Shown here piece by piece: positions 30,104 through 34,865 of a stretch of 34,865 bases of DNA (its first letter is position 1; each line of letters starts with the position of its first letter). The stretch covers positions 1 through 34,865 of the IMG/VR virus record IMGVR_UViG_3300028388_001230. One strand, given 5' to 3'. The notes under the pieces were generated by a model. It was not told the DNA's origin, searched no databases, and saw only the letters and a program-made list of their open reading frames with translations. The position numbers and the translations under genes were made by a program. This stretch comes from a virus.

Positions 30104-30296
30104 CTCTATTTGTTTTTAAATTGGTCAATTCTTTGAATTGGTTCATTATTCGTTTAAACAAATCTTTGTCTTCATCATAGACAGTGATTGTTGCATACCC
30201 ATTTCCATATCTTTCTATTTCATTATCAAGTCTCATAAGCCAATCATCAATCGCTTTAATGTCTTGAGCATTTATCTGTTCATGTTTTGTTTTCAT
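30096..30296 (-). CDS. AT-rich small protein (66 aa), probably recently acquired
   Basis: A 66-aa charged helical protein (MKTKHEQINAQDIKAIDDWL, then DEDKDLFKRIMNQFKELTNL). Over 30121-30240 I count 31% G+C, against about 50-60% in neighbouring genes, and the codon use lacks the Leu-CTG/Ile-ATC bias seen elsewhere. A 16-base leader is duplicated on both sides of the gene. These signs point to an insertion from another genome. It overlaps the sulfotransferase start by 8 nt. Function unknown. Confidence 0.75.
   Translation of the reverse strand: MKTKHEQINAQDIKAIDDWLMRLDNEIERYGNGYATITVYDEDKDLFKRIMNQFKELTNLKTNRDE
30100..30115. repeat. 16-bp direct repeat, copy 1 (leader of the sulfotransferase)
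   Basis: TCATCTCTATTTGTTT, identical to 30293-30308. Read on the minus strand, each copy is AAACAAATAGAG-ATG-A, the leader and start codon of one of two consecutive genes. Confidence 0.85.
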
Positions 30297-30308
30297 CTCT
30301 ATTTGTTT
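30293..30308. repeat. 16-bp direct repeat, copy 2 (leader of the 66-aa gene)
   Basis: The same 16 bases as at 30100-30115, 193 bases away, so that the pair exactly brackets the AT-rich 66-aa gene. This is the pattern left when a gene is inserted with its leader by recombination. Confidence 0.85.
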
Positions 30309-30322
30309 AGGTGTTAATTGGT

Positions 30323-30610
30323 TCAGTTTTTAGATGGTTTACATATTGCCTGGATCTCATCCTGCAGCCTCATAATAGACTCGGTTTGAGATTTGTCTAT
30401 ATCCAGGGTATCATTGATAATATCCAGGGCCTTATCCAGGGCCTCCTGGTTGCTGCTCAGCTGCCTGGTCACCAGCTCAATCTTATTGGCTTGTAAGGCT
30501 GTCAGCTCCTGGATGGCTTTTGTAAGGCGCTCCAGGTTATCTATCCTTTTCATCTGGGCATATACCAGCACACCAAAAAGGATAAAGGCTATCAAAAAAA
30601 GTATTTCCAT
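30323..30610 (-). CDS. Small membrane protein with coiled coil
   Basis: A 95-aa protein with an N-terminal membrane segment (residues 1-20, MEILFLIAFILFGVLVYAQM) and then a helical, coiled-coil region (NLERLTKAIQELTALQANKI and on). It resembles the small one-span, coiled-coil proteins common in early phage operons; the span places it in the inner membrane with the coiled coil either in the periplasm or the cytoplasm. A structured 90-base gap precedes it. Function unknown. Confidence 0.7.
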   Translation of the reverse strand: MEILFLIAFILFGVLVYAQMKRIDNLERLTKAIQELTALQANKIELVTRQLSSNQEALDKALDIINDTLDIDKSQTESIMRLQDEIQAICKPSKN

Positions 30611-30625
30611 GGTGTTTGGTTTTAT

Positions 30626-30689
30626 GGAGGGCCCTGGGTTGATTTGATGCAGTTAAACCGTTAATATTAATTTGCTCCCTGGGCCCTCC
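30626..30689 (-). repeat. 13-bp inverted repeat around a 38-nt AT-rich loop
   Basis: GGAGGGCCCTGGG (30626-30638) and CCCTGGGCCCTCC (30677-30689) are complementary except at one position, in the 89-base gap between the 79-aa and 95-aa genes. The loop is AT-rich (GTTAAACCGTTAATATTAAT within it). No U-run follows on either strand, so it is not a plain terminator; it may be an RNA structure or protein site. Confidence 0.6.
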
Positions 30690-30699
30690 TGGTTAATTA

Positions 30700-30939
30700 C
30701 TATTCTTTAAGATCTTCAGGGGTTACTCCCTGGGCCTTAAATAAGGCCTCCCAGTCCTCTGGCCTGAGCAGTGGGATACTTACCTTTTTACCTTTTCTGA
30801 CTGTAGCCTCCGGGACCTTACAGGCCTTTTGGTTGAGTTTTTGGGCCTTGCCTAGGCCTACCCACTGGATCCTAAAAAAGGACCACAGGTACTCTGAAAG
30901 TTTCAGCTTTTCTGCTTTGATCTCCTGCTTTGTTCTCAT
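30700..30939 (-). CDS. Small basic protein, hypothetical
   Basis: A 79-aa basic protein (MRTKQEIKAEKLKLSEYLWS, then VRKGKKVSIPLLRPEDWEAL) with a helical N-terminus and a short Pro-Glu-Asp-Trp motif near the C-terminus. No membrane segment or enzyme motif. Its ATG overlaps the upstream stop by ATGA, so it is translated together with the membrane protein before it. Not recognised. Confidence 0.65.
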   Translation of the reverse strand: MRTKQEIKAEKLKLSEYLWSFFRIQWVGLGKAQKLNQKACKVPEATVRKGKKVSIPLLRPEDWEALFKAQGVTPEDLKE

Positions 30940-31307
30940 GTTTCTGTTGGTTTAATTTCTATTCCATGCTTGATGGTAAAGTCTACCAGATCCTCCAGGG
31001 TGTCAAACTTATCCAGCCAGGTCTTTTCCCCCTCCTGGATCATAGCCTCATAATAGCCCTCCTGGTTTTTCCACAGGCTTATAGAATAGATAGCATGCAT
31101 GCCCACACTCCCATCCTTATGGTGTGCCATCTTAAAGCCATACCCTTCAAGGATCTCCGGGCTGAGGCTGGTCCTGGCTGTGGTTACTCCCAGGATCTCC
31201 TTCATGCGATCATGCTCCTGGAGTAGTTTGATATACTGGACCCTCATTAAGATATAGAGCACTGCAGCGGTTATAAGGGCCGCTATCCCTATAATCAGCA
31301 TAATCAT
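30936..31307 (-). CDS. Membrane-anchored small protein, hypothetical
   Basis: A 123-aa protein with one N-terminal membrane span (residues 1-20, MIMLIIGIAALITAAVLYIL) and a soluble domain of mixed alpha/beta content (EGYYEAMIQEGEKTWLDKFD, then TLEDLVDFTIKHGIEIK). Its start overlaps the upstream stop by ATGA. Single-span early proteins of this type can act on the host membrane or exclude other phages; no direct evidence. Not recognised. Confidence 0.7.
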   Translation of the reverse strand: MIMLIIGIAALITAAVLYILMRVQYIKLLQEHDRMKEILGVTTARTSLSPEILEGYGFKMAHHKDGSVGMHAIYSISLWKNQEGYYEAMIQEGEKTWLDKFDTLEDLVDFTIKHGIEIKPTET

Positions 31308-31585
31308 GGCTTTTTGTTTTTCTCGGTTTCTACTAATCTGTCTACCCTCCTGCGGTGTGTTTCCAGGATCTCCTCCATAGCCCTGGGATCCTTCAGGATC
31401 TTCCAGGGGATATCAGCGTTACTATAAGCGCTCCCACCTTTTCGGATCATCCCAGGGATCCGCTTGATCAGGGTCATCCTACAGGCATCGTGTGCCTTTG
31501 GATGGTGTAGGCCGGTCTCGGTCTTAAAGGCATAGAAATGGATATCATAGCCAGCCTTTAGGTATTGGATTACTTGGTCAGTCAT
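31304..31585 (-). CDS. Hypothetical protein of the early block
   Basis: A 93-aa basic protein if it starts at MTDQVIQYLKAGYDIHFYAF (ATG 31583-31585, 8-nt overlap with the previous stop). An alternative ATG seven codons upstream (31606) would overlap by 29 nt. The sequence has a strand-rich centre with clustered His residues (GLHHPKAHDACRM) and an Arg-rich C-terminus (ETHRRRVDRL). No metal motif is complete. Not recognised. Confidence 0.65.
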   Translation of the reverse strand: MTDQVIQYLKAGYDIHFYAFKTETGLHHPKAHDACRMTLIKRIPGMIRKGGSAYSNADIPWKILKDPRAMEEILETHRRRVDRLVETEKNKKP

Positions 31586-31940
31586 TCTCTTGATTTTTAT
31601 GGTCATTCTTAATCTTGTTCTCTATACACTTAACCACTGCAGCAGGACCATCTACTCCCTCATATACGTAGGTCTGATTGTCCAGGATCACAGTGGCCCG
31701 GATGTTAATATATTTTCTTACACTGTTACGGATCCGCTCAATCTTTAAGCTCCCCATCTCTCTGAAGAGGATAATATCTACCAGGTCCATAAACTGGTCA
31801 GGCTTTAGCCTGGGGTTGTATTCCTTCACGTGGCATACAAAGTGGAGCTCATGGCTCTGCCCTTTGCGCTTAAAGTAAGCCATCTTGCCGGTGTAATACA
31901 TGGCCTCCACATAGCCACTCCATGCTGCCAATATATTCAT
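31578..31940 (-). CDS. Hypothetical protein of the early block
   Basis: A 120-aa protein starting at MNILAAWSGYVEAMYYTGKM. The ATG at 31938-31940 overlaps the upstream stop by ATGA, which fixes it; the ATG six codons upstream is unlikely. A beta-rich core (ELHFVCHVKEYN, then RATVILDNQTYVYEG) and a helical C-terminus rich in Lys/Asn are visible. Its compact two-strand, two-helix shape has no recognised family. It sits between a NinB-like gene and small hypothetical genes. Confidence 0.65.
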   Translation of the reverse strand: MNILAAWSGYVEAMYYTGKMAYFKRKGQSHELHFVCHVKEYNPRLKPDQFMDLVDIILFREMGSLKIERIRNSVRKYINIRATVILDNQTYVYEGVDGPAAVVKCIENKIKNDHKNQEND

Positions 31941-32449
31941 GATGCAAAGGCCTCCCACTCCCTCTCTTTTAGATAATCCTCCGGGCTCTGGATATAGATC
32001 CCATACTCTGTTGCCAGCCTGAGGATCCTGTCAATAATCTGGCTGGTCTCTTCCATGGTGGCGCTGGCAAAGCTCCGGATCCTCTGAATGGGATCCCGGC
32101 CCGTTGGTGTTAGGATATTATCTGCCACCTCAACAAAGCCCACGGCATGTTTAACAATATCCCGGATCCTTTGCTTTGTCTCTTCATCTTCCACGGGATC
32201 CCCTTGCTCTTCCCAATACTTATAAAAGGCCGGCCAGATAGCAACATGCATATAGGCCAGCTGGCTCCTGGATTTCTCTACCTGGGGCCGGTTAAAGGTT
32301 GCATCCAGCAGGATCATCTGGCCATCATAGCTGGCTGTTACAAACTTATCCACTGCCTCGGACTTGACTGCAATAGGATCCAGCAGGACCAGGGCCCATC
32401 CTCTGCGGGGATCCTGGATTAATTTAGCTTTAGCTTTTACTTTCTTCAT
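31937..32449 (-). CDS. NinB-like recombination protein (tentative)
   Basis: A 170-aa protein. A beta-rich first third, then KSRSQLAYMHVAIWPAFYKY, then a helical end (SATMEETSQIIDRILRLATE, YGIYIQSPEDYL) follow the layout of NinB/Orf-type recombination mediators, which bind single-stranded DNA and help host RecA. The Arg-Ser-x-Gln patch and the ending with Glu-rich helix, Tyr-Gly and P-E-D match that pattern. Sequence similarity is weak by eye, so treat this as a hypothesis. It is coupled to both neighbours by ATGA overlaps, in the replication/recombination part of the early block. Confidence 0.5.
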   Translation of the reverse strand: MKKVKAKAKLIQDPRRGWALVLLDPIAVKSEAVDKFVTASYDGQMILLDATFNRPQVEKSRSQLAYMHVAIWPAFYKYWEEQGDPVEDEETKQRIRDIVKHAVGFVEVADNILTPTGRDPIQRIRSFASATMEETSQIIDRILRLATEYGIYIQSPEDYLKEREWEAFAS

Positions 32450-32838
32450 AATTGTGTTTTAAAGATTTGTAGATGTTTAAGTATCTCGGTCTCAAATTTA
32501 TTCAGACCAATAAAGTGATGGTATAATGAATAGATAAAGGGCTCGGCCTTTACATGCACCATGATAGGGCTTTTCATGCATAGCCTCCCTATCTCCTGCT
32601 CACTGCTTACCTCCCTGGCCTTGTAGATCTTATCCTCTGTATCTGTGTCCTTCATCCGGATCCATGGCAGATCCTCCAGGGTGCCATGCTCATAGATATA
32701 TTCAAATACATACCGGGGAAGAGCTGCCACCCCATAGGGCTGATTGTAGGGCATAGACAAAATAAAACAGGCAGCAGCTGCCCTGTCTCCCAGGGTCATC
32801 ATCCGCTTGGATAGTTTACTTTCCCAGATCCTATCCAT
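32446..32838 (-). CDS. Hypothetical protein downstream of the replication initiator
   Basis: A 130-aa protein if it starts at MDRIWESKLSKRMMTLGDRA (ATG 32836-32838, which overlaps the DUF1376 stop by 8 nt). An ATG 29 codons upstream (32925) is also open and would overlap the initiator by 95 nt. The core is helical with Trp/Tyr/Met clusters (AACFILSMPYNQPYGVAALP, and FIYSLYHHFIGLNKFE). No known motif. Its tight coupling to the initiator suggests a helper of replication, such as a helicase loader, but it lacks a P-loop. Confidence 0.65.
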   Translation of the reverse strand: MDRIWESKLSKRMMTLGDRAAAACFILSMPYNQPYGVAALPRYVFEYIYEHGTLEDLPWIRMKDTDTEDKIYKAREVSSEQEIGRLCMKSPIMVHVKAEPFIYSLYHHFIGLNKFETEILKHLQIFKTQL

Positions 32839-33859
32839 TGCCCAAAAGATTAGATAAGCGCTGAGGCCCTTTTCCGGACCGTTTAGAGCCTTTACCTTCC
32901 GGTGGTATGTTCGGACCACTGCCACCCTTTGGCGTTAAATTTGCCCCGTTTCCTGCCTCCTGGGAGCCTGTTTGTTCCTTTTTGGCTTTCTGCCTCAGGT
33001 ATTCCTCCCTGGATATGGCCGTAGGGGATGGCTTACCAAAGCCCTCCGGTGGTGGGTTGTTTACCTTGGAGGATCCGCTGGCCTCTGGCCCCTTGCTTAC
33101 CTGGTTGGCTGCCTGGTGGGCCTGCATCTCTTTTGGGTCCAGCTCAAAGATCCCTTTCCAGCCCATCTCAATAGATCTTAAAAGGATCCGCTCTGCTATC
33201 TTGGGGTTGTTCCTGGAGTGCTTTACCAGGTTGCCAGCTGTTTGCTTAGCTGCCAGCTCTGTATAAGGAGATCCCCAGGCCCGGATCCTGTAGCTGATAA
33301 ACTGCAGCAGGGCATCCCTTACCTGAGCACTTTCAACCAGTGGGCTCTTTTTCTTTTCCAGGGAGTCCAGTGCAATTTTATGCAGCTTCAGATCCTTGGG
33401 CTCTCCCCTCACACTCCCCTCTTTATTTTTATCTTTATTTATATCTATATTTTCATTTTCCATATGCTTACCACTAGCTTTGCTAGTGCTTAACATATGC
33501 TTAGCACTAGCTTTTTTAGTTAATTTATTGTTATTCAATTCATTAAGGGTACCATCGGAGTGCTTCAGGATCCGGGGCCCTTGTGCATTTTTGCGCCTGG
33601 ACTCAGAAAAGCTCCTCCTCTTCTGGATCTCATCTAGCATCCGCTTATTATAGATTTTCCCATCCTCCTGGATAAACTTTTCCAGGATTATAGGATTGTT
33701 GTCACAGATCCTCTTGACTGTTTCCGCTTCCAGGTAGCCACCTCTTTGATGCTGAAGGCAGAGCAGTTTAATATACTGCCCTGCCTCTGCATCTGTCATA
33801 TGAGCCGACCCGGTTAGAAAGTCAGAGGTATAAAATAGTATGGCTGGATCTTTACCCAT
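32831..33859 (-). CDS. DUF1376-type replication initiation protein (lambda O-like)
   Basis: A 342-aa protein. The N-terminal DUF1376 domain (residues ~3-90, PAILFYTSDFLTGSAHMTDA, GQYIKLLCLQHQRGGYL) is typical of phage initiators such as YdaU and lambda O relatives. A low-complexity linker with repeats of the type SKASGKHMENEN follows at ~110-145. A further helical domain and a Pro/Gly/Ser-rich tail make up the rest. It would bind the origin and recruit host replication proteins; no polymerase, primase or helicase gene is present in the genome, so host enzymes must copy it. The linker-coding DNA contains the putative origin described at 33461-33526. Confidence 0.85.
   Translation of the reverse strand: MGKDPAILFYTSDFLTGSAHMTDAEAGQYIKLLCLQHQRGGYLEAETVKRICDNNPIILEKFIQEDGKIYNKRMLDEIQKRRSFSESRRKNAQGPRILKHSDGTLNELNNNKLTKKASAKHMLSTSKASGKHMENENIDINKDKNKEGSVRGEPKDLKLHKIALDSLEKKKSPLVESAQVRDALLQFISYRIRAWGSPYTELAAKQTAGNLVKHSRNNPKIAERILLRSIEMGWKGIFELDPKEMQAHQAANQVSKGPEASGSSKVNNPPPEGFGKPSPTAISREEYLRQKAKKEQTGSQEAGNGANLTPKGGSGPNIPPEGKGSKRSGKGPQRLSNLLGNG
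33461..33526. other. Candidate replication origin: iteron-like repeats plus AT-rich stretch inside the initiator gene
   Basis: Two 33-bp units beginning CATATGCTTA lie in tandem (33461-33493 and 33494-33526); 20 of their first 21 bases agree. Within them the half-site TTAnCACTAGC occurs three times in alternating orientation (33468-33478, inverted 33482-33493, 33501-33511). The first two form a perfect palindrome CACTAGC-TTT-GCTAGTG at 33472-33488. An AT-rich run (33420-33460) flanks them. Lambda also has its origin iterons and an AT-rich element inside gene O, at the same inter-domain place. Confidence 0.6.
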
Positions 33860-33862
33860 AGC

Positions 33863-34318
33863 TTACAGGAGCTTTATAGATATACTCCTGGTAGATTCCC
33901 TGGGCAGAGCATTAAACTCCTCCCCGGTTACCGTGTCCACACCTCCATCCTTCATACTCTGGAGCTGTTTTTCCCTGGCTTTTCGGAAATCGGCAGCAGA
34001 CCCCTCTGTGTCCTTGTAGGATTTCCAGGTCTCGTCCTGGGTGTAGTCGTATTTGGTCCGGTTTACCTGGGAGATTACAGCCCCATACTTCTCTATGGTC
34101 TTGGTATCATATTTGTCCAGCTCCTGAAGGCTGTACTCCTTCACCTCAGGATCCTGCCTGAGGCCTTTAATGATATCCTCCATGGCCCGGAGCTTCACCT
34201 CTGCCTCTAGTGGGTCCATGTTACCGCTCAGGATCTCCTCCTTTAAAGTCCTGGTGTACTCAGCCACTGCAGCCTTGCTGCCTGGCATGTTTTTGATTGT
34301 CTCTAGTGTTTTATTCAT
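33863..34318 (-). CDS. Hypothetical protein before the replication initiator
   Basis: A 151-aa charged, mainly helical protein (MNKTLETIKNMPGSKAAVAE, RTLKEEILSGNMDPLEAEVK, AMEDIIKGL). Its pattern of EAEVKLRAMEDII and a Lys/Asp-rich C-terminus is similar to small proteins that sit next to SSB-like genes in other phage replication modules, but no motif is recognised. It starts 79 nt after the SSB-like stop and ends 3 nt before the initiator gene. A replication accessory role is inferred only from position. Confidence 0.7.
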   Translation of the reverse strand: MNKTLETIKNMPGSKAAVAEYTRTLKEEILSGNMDPLEAEVKLRAMEDIIKGLRQDPEVKEYSLQELDKYDTKTIEKYGAVISQVNRTKYDYTQDETWKSYKDTEGSAADFRKAREKQLQSMKDGGVDTVTGEEFNALPRESTRSISIKLL

Positions 34319-34333
34319 TGTGTTTGGTGTAAA

Positions 34334-34390
34334 GGATCCAGTGCAGGTAATTGATCGGCCTGTAGCCTCTGCAATATTAGCACCGGATCC
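34334..34390 (-). repeat. 11-bp inverted repeat around a 35-nt loop
   Basis: In the 79-base gap after the SSB-like gene the minus-strand RNA can pair GGATCCGGTGC (34390-34380) with GCACTGGATCC (34344-34334); ten pairs are Watson-Crick and one is G-U, around a 35-nt loop. The other strand would have an A-C mismatch, so a role in the minus-strand mRNA is more likely. No U-run follows. Confidence 0.5.
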
Positions 34391-34397
34391 AGGTTAT

Positions 34398-34865
34398 TTA
34401 AAAAGGTAAATCGTCTGGCATATTCTCTGGGGAATAGGGATGGTCATCCGCTGGAGGTGGCCCATCATTCTCCGGGATCACTGTATCATCCTCCAGGCCC
34501 ATGCAGGCCTTATACTCCTGGCTGGATTTGATTTTCTCCTGCCAGTATTCGTGCATATTCTCCAGGACCTTTAAATCGAACTTACTATTATAGTTCCAGA
34601 TAAAGGTAGGGTTTATCTGGGGTGGGCATGTAGTCCCTTTTGGCAGGCTGGTGATAGCCGAAATAGTTTCATACTTATTGCCCTGTTTACTGACCTTGTG
34701 GGTGATGGTAAGCATGCAGGCAGCTCCCACTACATTCTCCAGGTCAAAGCCCAGGAGCTCATCCGGAGTAAAGGCCTTGCCTCTCCAGTTGCAAAGATCC
34801 TTGTACAGGTTTGTTTTGACTCCCAGAAAATTGCTGTACTCAGTGGAAATGCTCATAGGCTCCTC
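34398..34865 (-). CDS. Single-stranded-DNA-binding-like replication protein, C-terminal part (starts at 282)
   Basis: The 3' part of the gene that begins at 282; bases 34767-34865 repeat bases 1-99. The join keeps the frame (ATG in the overlap at 34856 equals internal Met65 at 90). The continued protein reads MSISTEYSNFLGVKTNLYKD, then CMLTITHKVSKQGNKYETIS with SLPKGTTCPPQINP and an acidic, Pro/Asp-rich tail ending DDLPF. An acidic C-terminal tip ending in a hydrophobic Phe is the feature by which SSB proteins contact partner proteins. That tip supports the ssDNA-binding reading, although no defining motif is seen. Confidence 0.8.
   Translation of the reverse strand, partial: EEPMSISTEYSNFLGVKTNLYKDLCNWRGKAFTPDELLGFDLENVVGAACMLTITHKVSKQGNKYETISAITSLPKGTTCPPQINPTFIWNYNSKFDLKVLENMHEYWQEKIKSSQEYKACMGLEDDTVIPENDGPPPADDHPYSPENMPDDLPF
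34767..34865. repeat. Terminal direct repeat, copy 2 (contig closure overlap)
   Basis: Identical to bases 1-99; see that entry. It marks the end of the unique sequence at 34766. Confidence 0.95.

Noticed and set aside
32446-32925. Start of the gene downstream of the initiator at 32925, giving a 95-nt overlap
   Set aside because: The ATG at 32838 gives an 8-nt overlap like the other junctions in this operon. The longer form is possible but less consistent.
1-34865. CRISPR array, tRNA or rRNA gene
   Set aside because: I saw no regularly spaced identical repeats and no cloverleaf-like sequence; the intergenic space is too small. A tRNAscan or CRISPR finder run would settle it.

Overview
The window is a complete or near-complete genome of a tailed phage with a long non-contractile tail. 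Bases 1-99 are repeated exactly at 34767-34865, so the contig closes on itself and the unique sequence is 34,766 bp. One gene (216 codons) spans the closing point. Every gene I can support lies on the minus strand, packed with 1-4 nt stop/start overlaps (TAATG, ATGA). The host is probably a member of the Bacteroidota. Most leaders are A- or CA-rich with no clear Shine-Dalgarno site, and two intergenic sites match the Bacteroidota -7 promoter element TAnnTTTG, with a TTTG-like box about 20 nt upstream. The tail and lysis genes fit a Gram-negative, polysaccharide-coated host. No integrase, excisionase or convincing repressor pair is visible, so a strictly lytic life is more likely, though not proven.

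Read in the direction of transcription (descending coordinates), there are two transcription blocks. The early/middle block starts near 3996, runs down to base 1, continues from 34766, and ends at a strong terminator at 28039-28073. It holds a PAPS-reductase-like gene broken by a frameshift, a C5-cytosine methyltransferase, a zinc-finger protein, a possible ribbon-helix-helix regulator and an SSB-like protein. These are followed by a DUF1376-type replication initiator that carries a candidate origin inside its coding sequence, a possible NinB-like recombination protein, several small membrane proteins, a sulfotransferase, a HYR-domain lipoprotein and an HTH protein.

The late block runs from 28009 to 4239. 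It contains terS, terL, portal, a MuF head protein fused to a zincin metallopeptidase, a decoration-like protein, HK97-type protease and major capsid protein, a hairpin terminator, a methyltransferase/glycosyltransferase pair, head-tail connectors and the major tail protein. Next come tail chaperones joined by a programmed -1 frameshift at A9, the tape measure, a large tip protein, and receptor/tailspike proteins that include a sialate-type O-acetylesterase and a NodB-type polysaccharide deacetylase. The block ends with an endolysin/holin cassette and a terminator at 4151-4185 whose sequence closely resembles the early one.

The least ordinary content is the MuF-metallopeptidase fusion with a small gene coupled directly behind it, the pairing of a PAPS-reductase-family gene with a PAPS-dependent sulfotransferase, two different carbohydrate de-esterifying enzymes in the adhesion apparatus, and a lambda-O-like origin inside the initiator gene. 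Four short genes (49-66 aa) are easily missed: 2306-2458, 18465-18620, 24897-25046, and the AT-rich 30096-30296. The only gene-free stretch over 300 bases is 3931-4238, which holds the late terminator, a palindrome and the early promoter.
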